Assembly (NCBI GenBank): GCA_016872835.1
Contig: VGYX01000012.1
Span: 27,065-91,064 of the forward strand
Source of the DNA: Planctomycetota bacterium
GTDB taxonomy: Bacteria > Planctomycetota > Phycisphaerae > Phycisphaerales > SM1A02
Length of the DNA stretch: 64,000 nt
Direction of reading: 5' to 3'
Part shown: positions 45,911-54,087 of the stretch, piece after piece
Layout: the number at the start of each line of letters is the position of its first letter
Numbering within the stretch: position 1 is the first letter of the stretch
Made by a program: the position numbers and the translations under genes
Notes under the pieces: generated by a model
The model's input: the letters and a program-made list of their open reading frames with translations, nothing else
The model's database searches: none
Told to the model about the DNA's origin: nothing

Positions 45911-46648
45911 ATGCGTCCAACCAGCCACACCGACCGTCTCTTCAATCTCCGATGCCTCGCTTCGGCGATCGCGCTCGGAGCCGCCATCTTCGTCGCCAAT
46001 GCGCAGGGCCCCGGCCAGCCGCCGCCGCCACCGCCGGGCGGTGGTGATACGGGGGGTCCACCCGTGCCTCCAGGTGCGCAAGAGGGCGACGGCGACTTCG
46101 GTGGCGCTGGCAAGCCCGGGCGTCGTCCCGGTGGCGCCGGCGGCGGGATGCGCGACCGCATGCAGGGTGGGCGCGCCTGGATGATGACCTGGAACGAGTT
46201 CAAGGGCACGCTGAGCCCCGAGCAACTCGAGAAGGCCGAGAAGATCCAGAAGGAATTCGAAGGCAAGATGAAGGCCTGGCAGGAAGCCAACGCCGAGAAG
46301 CTGAAGTCGCTGCGCGAGCAGATCGAGGGCGCGATGCAGGGCGGTGGTCGTCCGGATCCCGCCGTCATGCAGGAGATGCAGAAGCTCAACGAGAGCCGCC
46401 CGAAGGTCGAGGAGAGCCACAAGCAGCTCTTCGCGCTGCTGGGTGCCGAGCAGCAGGAGTCGTTCAAGAAGAAGCTCGCCGAGACCGAGGCGAAGATGAA
46501 GGAGCGTGCCGGCAAGGGTGGTGAGGGCGGCCCCGGTGGCCCCGGCGGGAAGGGCGGAAAGGGTGGCAAGGGCGGCAAGCCCGGTGGCCCGCCGCCGCCG
46601 CCGAAGGATGGCGAAGGCGCGCCGCCTCCGCCCCCCATGGATCAGTGA
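45911..46648 (+). CDS. exported low-complexity (Gly/Pro/Lys-rich) protein with LTXXQ/Spy-like helical core
   Basis: signal peptide; PGGAGGGMRDRM...; helical Glu/Lys core; GPGGPGGKGGKGGKGGKPGGPPPPPKDG tail. Confidence 0.65.
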   Translation: MRPTSHTDRLFNLRCLASAIALGAAIFVANAQGPGQPPPPPPGGGDTGGPPVPPGAQEGDGDFGGAGKPGRRPGGAGGGMRDRMQGGRAWMMTWNEFKGTLSPEQLEKAEKIQKEFEGKMKAWQEANAEKLKSLREQIEGAMQGGGRPDPAVMQEMQKLNESRPKVEESHKQLFALLGAEQQESFKKKLAETEAKMKERAGKGGEGGPGGPGGKGGKGGKGGKPGGPPPPPKDGEGAPPPPPMDQ

Positions 46649-46682
46649 CGGGCGCCTCCCGACACCATCGTGATGGAACAAC

Positions 46683-46711
46683 GACGGCCGCCCTTTCCGG
46701 GGCGGCCGTCT
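46683..46711 (+). terminator. intrinsic terminator-like hairpin
   Basis: GACGGCCGCCC-tttcc-GGGGCGGCCGTCTTC, between convergent genes. Confidence 0.75.
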
Positions 46712-46742
46712 TCGTTGGATCGATGCGGACTCCAGCGCCGGC

Positions 46743-47804
46743 TCAGCCGCCGCCGAACACCCGGATGTCGTCGTAATTGTCGATCGCGGCAAGGCCATCC
46801 TTGCTGGCGAGATCGGTGAACGGCGCACCCTTGCGGCCGGGGCCATCTTCCGTGCTGAAGAAGATGCCGTCCTTGCCGCTCGAGAAGATCACGAAGCGGC
46901 CGCGCGGGCTCGACTGAAGAGGCTTGCCCGGTTCGCCGAACGCGGGATTGCGGATCAACTGGGCAAAGTTCCGGATCTTGCCCTGGTCATCGGCGCCATC
47001 CAGCACGGAATAGGCGGCACCCGACGGTGCGTTCGCCTTGGTCTGCTTGCTCATCATGGCACCCAACGAGGGGCTGCCCAGATAGGGCTGCAGGCCAGCG
47101 AAGCGACCGCCGGAATTGCTCAGCACGATGAACTGCGGCCGGTCCGTCGCGCGGCCGCAGAGCGGTCCCATCGTGCGAACCGAGCGCAGATAGAGCAGCG
47201 GATTGCCCCATGCGTCGCGCAGGCCCGGGATCTTGGCGATCTCGCCGTCCGGCGCAGCGGTGACGATCGGGTTGCCCTGCTCATCGGTGAGGGGCTGGTC
47301 GCTGCCGCCCAACTTGCCGGCGATCGGCTGCAGATCCGCCGCCTTCGGGGCGAAGAAGGCGGGGTACTGCTTGCCGGCGATGCGCGGCCCCTCGCCGATC
47401 TTGCCGGGGTTGATTTTCACAAGGTAGGGGGTGCCGCCGCTCACATTGAAGCTCACCTCGGTCCAGCCATCGGCGGTCTTCAGCGCGTCATACGCGGTCT
47501 GTTCCATGTCCGCCCTGCGAACGCCTCCGCCCATCAGTTCCAGCAGCGCGTTCTCGGTGCTGCTGAACTTCGGATCACCGGCCAGGATGTCGTCGGGCAC
47601 CAGGCCGGGATAGCGGCCGATCTCCTGCTGGAAGCTGTCGCACGCCTTCGAGAACTCCTCCATCAGGCCACGCGTCTGGGTGGCCTTGGCGCGCTCCTGC
47701 ACCTTGCCCAGCGCGGGCAGCAGGATGCCGACCAGCAGGGCGATGATGCCGACCGTGACAAGAAGTTCGACCAGGGTGAAGCCGCGGCGTGTGGTGGGGT
47801 GCAT
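46743..47804 (-). CDS. prepilin-type cleavage/methylation domain protein
   Basis: TTRRGFTLVELLVTVGIIALLVGILLPALGKVQERAKATQT. Confidence 0.9.
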   Translation of the reverse strand: MHPTTRRGFTLVELLVTVGIIALLVGILLPALGKVQERAKATQTRGLMEEFSKACDSFQQEIGRYPGLVPDDILAGDPKFSSTENALLELMGGGVRRADMEQTAYDALKTADGWTEVSFNVSGGTPYLVKINPGKIGEGPRIAGKQYPAFFAPKAADLQPIAGKLGGSDQPLTDEQGNPIVTAAPDGEIAKIPGLRDAWGNPLLYLRSVRTMGPLCGRATDRPQFIVLSNSGGRFAGLQPYLGSPSLGAMMSKQTKANAPSGAAYSVLDGADDQGKIRNFAQLIRNPAFGEPGKPLQSSPRGRFVIFSSGKDGIFFSTEDGPGRKGAPFTDLASKDGLAAIDNYDDIRVFGGG

Positions 47805-47854
47805 GAATCGGTTCTCGGGGCGTCGGGTTCGCAATTCCATCCGAAGCGGACATG

Positions 47855-48376
47855 CTACGGGTTCCCGGCTCCTGACAGCAGACAGGAGGGATCCGTGCCG
47901 GCGACCTGTCGGAGCCCCTCATAGACCCCGCAGGCCACCGCGGTGGCCAGGTTCAGGCTGCGCGCGTCGGGGTGGGGGCGCATGGGAAGGTTGACTCGGT
48001 TCCCGTCGCCGAACTGCCGCAGGATCCAGTCATGGACCGCCTTGGGGGCGCCATCCGTCTCGCTGCCGAACAGCAGGTGGTCGCTCCGATGGAACTGCGC
48101 CTGCCAATGCGGACGGCTGGACGCGGTGGTGTAGAGCCACGCGCGCGCGGGCCGTTCGGCCTCCAGATAGGCCTCCCAGCTGGCGTGCTCGCGACAGTCG
48201 ACCAGATGCCAGTAGTCCAGCCCGGCGCGTCGGCGCGCCTTCTCGCTCATGTCGAAGGCGATCGGATGCACGATGTGCAGACGGCACCCCGTCACCGCGG
48301 CGGTGCGACCCACGTTGCCGGTGTTGTTCGGGATCTGCGGATGCAGCAGCACAATGTTCAGCAGCGGTTCGGGCAT
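47855..48376 (-). CDS. trmL: tRNA (cytidine(34)-2'-O)-methyltransferase
   Basis: LNIVLLHPQIPNNTGNVGRTAAVTGCRLHIVHP; LLFGSETDGAP; NLPMRPHPDARSLNLATAVACGVYEGLRQ. Confidence 0.95.
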   Translation of the reverse strand: MPEPLLNIVLLHPQIPNNTGNVGRTAAVTGCRLHIVHPIAFDMSEKARRRAGLDYWHLVDCREHASWEAYLEAERPARAWLYTTASSRPHWQAQFHRSDHLLFGSETDGAPKAVHDWILRQFGDGNRVNLPMRPHPDARSLNLATAVACGVYEGLRQVAGTDPSCLLSGAGNP

Positions 48377-48379
48377 GGA

Positions 48380-49756
48380 TCAGCCTTGCGGTGCGGCGGT
48401 GGGCGCCGGAGCCGGGCGCGGTGGCGGCGGGGGCGGAAGCTGCAGCGGCACGCGCACCGTGTCGGCGAGCACCGTGCAGCTTGATGCGGCCTTGGAGAGC
48501 GCGAACCCGGCGTCGGGCTCGATGCGAAGCGTGGCCGGGCGCGTGCGGTCCAGCGCATCGGGCATCGCCACGGCGGAGAGCTCGATCGCCGGAGCCGTCA
48601 TGTCGATCCAGACGCATCCGACCTCGAGTTGCAGGCCATCCTGCTCGACCAGCACGCGCGAACCGATCGCCGCGTCCTCGCGCTGCAATGTCGCGATGTC
48701 GCCCGGCATCGAGACGATCAACTTTCCGGAGGCGTCGCACGCGCTTGATGCGCCACCGGCCCACGACTTCAGCATGGAAGCGAGCTCGGGCATGGGCACC
48801 ATCTCCACCTTGATCTGCGAGGGATCCACCACGTGCAACTTGAACGGCGCGGTGCCGGTGGCGTGGAAGGGTCCGTCGGGCTGCCGCATCGAGACGGTCA
48901 GCGTGCCTTCGTAGTCGCCGGGCAGTCTCGGCGCCTCAAAGGCTGCACCATCGAACTCACGACGGGGCCGCTGCGGAAAGGTCGCGTTCTGCGTCAGTTC
49001 CGCGACCGATCCGTCCGTCGCCTTCAGCGTCGCCTTCTCGATCGTCAGCACCAGCGTGGAACGGTTCACCCATGCAGCGTTCTGGGTGTTGGGCAGGCGC
49101 GTGGTCACGATGAACAGATTGCCCGCGCGCACGGGGCGTGGTTCGCCCGCCACCGGGTTCACACCCTGCATGCAGGTGGTCAGCAGTTCCGTGGTGAGCG
49201 CGGGTGGCAGGCGCCGAAGGTCGGCGAGTCGCCCCAAGATCCGTCCACCTTCTCCCGGTCGCTGGTTCGGTGACGCCGCAGCGATCGCGGCCGCGGCGCG
49301 CCCCGCGGCCTGGAGCGCATCGCCCTCCATGCGGCCGTCCACCAGGCGTGTCTCGAGTTCCGGCATGGCCACGCGCGGCATGGTCTCGAAGGCGATCAGC
49401 AGCGCTGAATCCGGAAGCCACGCGCACAGGCTTCGGCCTCCATTCAGCAGTCGCGCCGGGTGACCAAGCCACAGCAGTGCAACGCCCAGCGAGGTCATCA
49501 TGATGGCCGCAGCCCATCGCCACGGCACCGACTCCGATGTCGCGGGTCGCAGCGATGCCTTCGCCAGACTGTCGCCGCATTCGGGGCATGCGGTGCCACC
49601 GGGATTCAGGCCGCGCAACTCGAAGCCGCACCGTCCGCAGCACGTGGTCCAACCGGTCACGCGCCCGCGCCACGCACGCATCCACAGGGCGCCAGCCACC
49701 AGAGTGGCGAGCACACCCGAGGCCAGCAGAAGCGAAGCGGCGGCGCTGAGGCTCAT
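48380..49756 (-). CDS. membrane protein with zinc-ribbon-like motif, unknown function
   Basis: CCGRCGFELRGLNPGGTACPECG; TM helices. Confidence 0.65.
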   Translation of the reverse strand: MSLSAAASLLLASGVLATLVAGALWMRAWRGRVTGWTTCCGRCGFELRGLNPGGTACPECGDSLAKASLRPATSESVPWRWAAAIMMTSLGVALLWLGHPARLLNGGRSLCAWLPDSALLIAFETMPRVAMPELETRLVDGRMEGDALQAAGRAAAAIAAASPNQRPGEGGRILGRLADLRRLPPALTTELLTTCMQGVNPVAGEPRPVRAGNLFIVTTRLPNTQNAAWVNRSTLVLTIEKATLKATDGSVAELTQNATFPQRPRREFDGAAFEAPRLPGDYEGTLTVSMRQPDGPFHATGTAPFKLHVVDPSQIKVEMVPMPELASMLKSWAGGASSACDASGKLIVSMPGDIATLQREDAAIGSRVLVEQDGLQLEVGCVWIDMTAPAIELSAVAMPDALDRTRPATLRIEPDAGFALSKAASSCTVLADTVRVPLQLPPPPPPRPAPAPTAAPQG

Positions 49757-49803
49757 GGGAGCGGCGTGGAAGGCTGCGATGAAGGAGGTTACACTTTCAC
49801 CCT

Positions 49804-49944
49804 ATGGTTCCTGTGCTGCTCGTCAATCTCGCTTGGGTTCTTCTCCTTGCCACCTGGTGCATCGCCTACTTCGTGCAGGAGAAGTCAGATCGTGCCAAGG
49901 GCGGGCGCTATCTGGCGAACCTCGAGCCCGAGCCCAAGGACTGA
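49804..49944 (+). CDS. 46-aa single-TM small protein (absent from the ORF track)
   Basis: MVPVLLVNLAWVLLLATWCIAYFVQEKSDRAKGGRYLANLEPEPKD*; preceded by TACACT-8nt-ATG; 6 nt before the next CDS. Confidence 0.6.
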   Translation: MVPVLLVNLAWVLLLATWCIAYFVQEKSDRAKGGRYLANLEPEPKD

Positions 49945-49950
49945 CTGCGC

Positions 49951-51591
49951 GTGGCACACGCACTGGAGCGCGCGCGCAATCTATTTCAGGCATCGCGGGG
50001 TCTGCAAGCCGCTGCGATGTGGGCGCTGTGCCTGTGGATGACTGCCGCGGCCTTGGCCGCACCGCCGGTCGCAGCCGCCTCGGATCCATCGGACGCGCCG
50101 GAACCCCTGGGCTACCCGACGCCCCTTGCGTTGCTTCGTCATTTCGAGCAGTCGATGCAGCGCGGCGACACCGATTCGGCCATGCGCTGCATGGACCTGA
50201 GCACGATTCCGCCGGGCGTGCGTCAGGAGATCGGCGAGCGACTCGCCCTGCAGCTGGCCTTGGCGCTTGAGCGGTTGCCGCCGGTCGCTCTGGAGGATCA
50301 GCCGAAGGACGACACGCTCACGCTTGCCACCCTGAGCGTGGGAGACCTCGGCATGCGGCGCCGAACGCATGCCGGTGACGAGCGGCTCTGGCAGTTCTCC
50401 AGCCGCACCACGGAGGCACTCCCGAGCATCTTCCGGTATCTGATGCGTCATGGCCCGGTCGATCCGTCGCTGGCGTCACTTGGCGAGGCGAAGAAGCCGA
50501 TCGACGTGCTGCAGTGGCGCTCGCCCGAAGTCGCGCTCTGGGTGTCGCTGCCCGAGGGCTGGAAGCGTAACGTGCTGGGGCTCGAGCTCTATCAGTGGTT
50601 GGTTCTGCCGATCGTGGCGCTGCTGGCGTGGTTGATGAAGCTGATCGTGGAGGTTCCGATTCGGGCGCTTCTGCGGCGGCTCGCCGGCCGCGGTGCGACG
50701 GCGGTGGACTGGGACATCGTGATCATGCGTTCCACGCGAGCCGCGGGCTGGACGGTCGCGCTGCAGTCGGCGGCGTGGCTGGTGCTGCTGCTGGGCCTGC
50801 CGCTGGACCCGCTCGATGTGGTGCTGCTGGCGGTGCAGGTCGCGAATGTCGCGTTGCTGGCGCGGCTGGCCGTGCAACTGGCGGATTTCGCGGCGGTCTG
50901 GGTGCGCTCGCGTGATTGTGACGGCGCTGCGCTGCAGCCCTTGGACGGGCTGCTGATCGTGATCGGGATCCGGATCACGAAGATCCTGATCATCACGGGC
51001 GCGCTGATCTGGATCGTGAGCATCATCGGTGCCGAGAGTTCGGTGGACCGGCTGCTGGCCGGCCTCGGCATCGGCGGCATCGCCTTCGCGCTGGCCCTGC
51101 AGGAGCCGCTGCGCAACTTCTTCAGCTCGATCATGCTGGCCGCGGAAAGGAACTTCGGCGTGGGTGACACGCTCAGCTTCGAGGGTGTGCAGGGCAGGGT
51201 CGAGCATGTCGGGTTCCGCACCACCACGCTGCGCACCAAGCTCGACACGCGGCTGCTGATCCCGAACGCCACCTTGGCCAGCACCAAGCTGGAGACGCAC
51301 TCCGGCAATACGCTGAGGGAGTTCGCGGTGGTGCTGCCCGTCGCCTTCGACGCGCAGCCGGCTGTGCTGCAGGCCTTCGGCGAGCGCGCACAGGTGCTGC
51401 TGCGCGAGGCGCCGGGTGCGCGCGTGAAGAGCATCAAAATCGGCGTGACGGCGCTGGGTGCCCATGGCATCGAGTACACGGTCACGGCGCTGTTCGAGAA
51501 GCGCGACACACCGAACTGGCAGATCTTCGATGGCTTGAATCTTGCACTGCTGCAGGCGGCGCACGAACTGGGCCTGCCGTTGCGGGCTTAA
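49951..51591 (+). CDS. mechanosensitive ion channel (MscS) family protein
   Basis: LLAGLGIGGIAFALALQEPLRNFFSSIMLAAERNFGVGDTLSFEGVQGRVEHVGFRTTTLRTKLDTRLLIPNATLAS. Confidence 0.93.
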   Translation: MAHALERARNLFQASRGLQAAAMWALCLWMTAAALAAPPVAAASDPSDAPEPLGYPTPLALLRHFEQSMQRGDTDSAMRCMDLSTIPPGVRQEIGERLALQLALALERLPPVALEDQPKDDTLTLATLSVGDLGMRRRTHAGDERLWQFSSRTTEALPSIFRYLMRHGPVDPSLASLGEAKKPIDVLQWRSPEVALWVSLPEGWKRNVLGLELYQWLVLPIVALLAWLMKLIVEVPIRALLRRLAGRGATAVDWDIVIMRSTRAAGWTVALQSAAWLVLLLGLPLDPLDVVLLAVQVANVALLARLAVQLADFAAVWVRSRDCDGAALQPLDGLLIVIGIRITKILIITGALIWIVSIIGAESSVDRLLAGLGIGGIAFALALQEPLRNFFSSIMLAAERNFGVGDTLSFEGVQGRVEHVGFRTTTLRTKLDTRLLIPNATLASTKLETHSGNTLREFAVVLPVAFDAQPAVLQAFGERAQVLLREAPGARVKSIKIGVTALGAHGIEYTVTALFEKRDTPNWQIFDGLNLALLQAAHELGLPLRA

Positions 51592-51609
51592 CCTGATTCG
51601 CGATTGAAC

Positions 51610-51682
51610 GCCCCGCGCGCGATTCGAACGCGCGACCTCCAGTTTAGGAAACCGGTGCTCTATCCAACTGAGCTAGCGGGGC
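51610..51682 (-). tRNA. tRNA-Arg (anticodon CCT)
   Basis: minus strand GCCCCGCTAGCTCAGTTGGATAGAGCACCGGTTTCCTAAACTGGAGGTCGCGCGTTCGAATCGCGCGCGGGGC; CCA not encoded. Confidence 0.97.
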
Positions 51683-51732
51683 AGCCAACGGCAAGAGTAG
51701 CGGCGTACACCCCACAGGGCTCGTTCCGGCGC

Positions 51733-52398
51733 TCAGGCCTTTCGCCCACGCCGTCGGCCGTTGACCAGTGCGGATCGCATCGCCGGCTTCCATCGCGGCA
51801 ACACGCTCTGGCGCACGTACAGGATCGACTCGGGTGTGCCGCAGACCACCACGATCCGCCTGCGCACGTCGGAGGAAAGGTGACTCAACTTCCCCTCGCC
51901 GATCAACTGCTGCAGCACGCGCTCGGCGACCGCCTGCGGCTCCTCATCCAGCAGGAACAGGTCGGGAGCCAGCATGGCCATGCGGGGGGCGAGGTGACGA
52001 AGCTCGAAGGCATGCGGAAGCGGGGTGCGGGCCTCGGCCAGCACCACGTCGCGCAGCAGCGGCCAGAAGGCCATGTACTGCTGGTTTCGAAAGCCCTGCT
52101 GCGGCGAAACAAGCTCGGCTTCGGTCGGGGGCGGCTCGTCGGGATTCGGCGTCTCCGCGCCTGGATCCCCGTTCGCGGCGGACTCCAGAAGCTGCTCAAG
52201 CTCCTCCGCCATGCCCTGCGCCAGGTAGATGCGCTGCAGCGCCTCGATGTCGTACAGCGCGTCGGTCAGCATCACGTATCGCTGGCTGCCATGGGTGCAT
52301 CGCACCGGCGGTCGGCCGCACATGCACAGCACGCGCAGGTCGAACTCGGTCTGCACCATGTCGTCGAACAGGGCGATTTCCCAGTCGTGGATCGGCAT
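51733..52398 (-). CDS. hypothetical protein
   Basis: ORF consistent with codon usage; start uncertain (MPIHDWEIALFDD at 52398 or further upstream). Confidence 0.5.
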   Translation of the reverse strand: MPIHDWEIALFDDMVQTEFDLRVLCMCGRPPVRCTHGSQRYVMLTDALYDIEALQRIYLAQGMAEELEQLLESAANGDPGAETPNPDEPPPTEAELVSPQQGFRNQQYMAFWPLLRDVVLAEARTPLPHAFELRHLAPRMAMLAPDLFLLDEEPQAVAERVLQQLIGEGKLSHLSSDVRRRIVVVCGTPESILYVRQSVLPRWKPAMRSALVNGRRRGRKA

Positions 52399-52650
52399 GC
52401 GCAGCAGCTGACGTCCGCGAGGCGAAACCGAGGGTCGGATGCGACGGCGACGGCGTGGCGTTCCATCGCCTTCAGGTTGCAAGGTCAAGGTGCTTCCTCC
52501 GGGTACGAGATTGCCAAAGGCGCCGACAGGCGGAGCCAGGAACGCGCAGCATTGTGGGGCTGCGATCGGGACACATTTCGGACACGAACGCGCCCGACGC
52601 CCGACGCATGATTTCAGCCGAAAGCGCGCGGCGATCGCCGCGCCCGTCCG

Positions 52651-52656
52651 TACCAT
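52651..52656 (+). promoter_or_regulatory. putative -10 element of rmuC (TACCAT-6nt-ATG)
   Basis: taccat gcccgc ATG. Confidence 0.4.
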
Positions 52657-52662
52657 GCCCGC

Positions 52663-54057
52663 ATGGACTCGCTCTCGCTGATTTCCGGTCTGGCGCTTGG
52701 CGCGGTGGGTGGCGCGATCGCCGGCTTCGTGCTTGCCCGCTCGTCGGCCCGTGCGCAGGGCGCCGCGGATCGCACAAGCCTTGAGCAGCTCAACCGACAG
52801 TTGGTCGACGCGCAGCGCGAGATCGAACGCGCACGCGCCGCGCTTGCCGAGTCCGACCGCACGTCAGCCGACGCCGCCGCGCGCCTCGCCGAGCGCGAGC
52901 GCGCGCATCAGCAGCTGCTGGCCGAGCGCGAGCGCAGCCTGGAAGAGCTGAAGGCCATGCAGGCGCAGGCCCGCGAGGCCTTGCGGGAGGCGTTTCAGGC
53001 CACCGGCGCCGAGGTGCTCAAGCAGGCGGGCGAGCAGCTTGCGGCGCAGGCCAAGCGACAGTTCGAGGATCAGCGCAAGCTCACACAGCAGGAGATCGAC
53101 GAGCGGCGCAAGGCGATCGACGCCACCGTGACGCCGCTTCGCGAACAGCTGGTGCTGCAGGCCGAGATGGTGAAGCAGCTCGATCTGAAACGCGAGGGCG
53201 ACGCGAAGGCGCTGGGGGAGCACCTGCGCGTGATCAGCGAGCTGCAGCAGAAGGCGAGCAGCGCGGCGCAATCACTGGCGGGAGCGTTGCGCGACAATCG
53301 TCAGCGCGGGCGCTGGGGCGAGATCAGCCTGCGCAACGTGGTCGAGATGGCCGGGCTCTCCGCGCATGTCGACTTCTCCGAACAGGCCTCGCTCGAGGGC
53401 GAGGATGGACGGCTGCGCCCCGACATGACGGTGAACCTGCCGGGCGGGCGCCAGGTGCCGATCGACTCCAAGGTGCCCATGAACGCCTACTTCGATTCGC
53501 TCGACGCCGCGCTTCCCGATTCGGAGCGTGCCGCGCGACGTCAGGCGCATGTGCAGGCGCTGCGCACGCATGTGCGCACGCTTGGAAGCCGTGCGTACGC
53601 CAAGGCGCTCGACGGCGAGGTGGATTTCACGGTGCTGTTCGTGCCGGTCGAGAGCGCGCTGATGGCGGCGCTCGAGGCGGATCCCGCGCTCTATCCCGAG
53701 GCGCTCGAGAACGGCGTGGTCATCGCCACGCCGGGCACGCTACTGGTGCTGTTGCGCACCTTCGCCATGCACTGGCAGCAGGCCGCGCTGGCCGAGAACG
53801 CGCGCCTGATCGGTGATCGCGCCTCGGAACTGCTCGATCGCATCGGCAAGTTCGCCGAGCATCTGCAGGGGATCGGCAAGGGTCTTGAGACGGCCGTGAA
53901 GAGCTACAACCAGTCGGTGGGCTCGTTCAACACGCGCCTGCTGCCGGGCGCGAAGGCGGCCGCGGAACTGACCCATCGCGCCGAGGCGCTGCCCGAGGAC
54001 GTCCGGGCCGTGGAGGCTGCGCCGCGGGCCGATGTGGCGCGGTTGGAACAGGCGTAG
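52663..54057 (+). CDS. rmuC: DNA recombination protein RmuC
   Basis: N-terminal TM + long coiled coil; RGRWGEISLRNVVEMAGLSAHVDF; LRPDMTVNLPGGRQVPIDSKVPMNAY; VLFVPVESAL; ALLAENARLIGDRASELLDRIGKFAEHL-type region. Confidence 0.93.
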   Translation: MDSLSLISGLALGAVGGAIAGFVLARSSARAQGAADRTSLEQLNRQLVDAQREIERARAALAESDRTSADAAARLAERERAHQQLLAERERSLEELKAMQAQAREALREAFQATGAEVLKQAGEQLAAQAKRQFEDQRKLTQQEIDERRKAIDATVTPLREQLVLQAEMVKQLDLKREGDAKALGEHLRVISELQQKASSAAQSLAGALRDNRQRGRWGEISLRNVVEMAGLSAHVDFSEQASLEGEDGRLRPDMTVNLPGGRQVPIDSKVPMNAYFDSLDAALPDSERAARRQAHVQALRTHVRTLGSRAYAKALDGEVDFTVLFVPVESALMAALEADPALYPEALENGVVIATPGTLLVLLRTFAMHWQQAALAENARLIGDRASELLDRIGKFAEHLQGIGKGLETAVKSYNQSVGSFNTRLLPGAKAAAELTHRAEALPEDVRAVEAAPRADVARLEQA

Positions 54058-54087
54058 GCGCGGTGCGTGTGCAGGGGCCGGCGCGCC

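Noticed and set aside
46540-46600. Short GGC/GGAAAG-type repeats considered as tandem repeat/CRISPR-like
   Set aside because: Codon-level low complexity inside a Gly/Lys-rich CDS; no spacer structure
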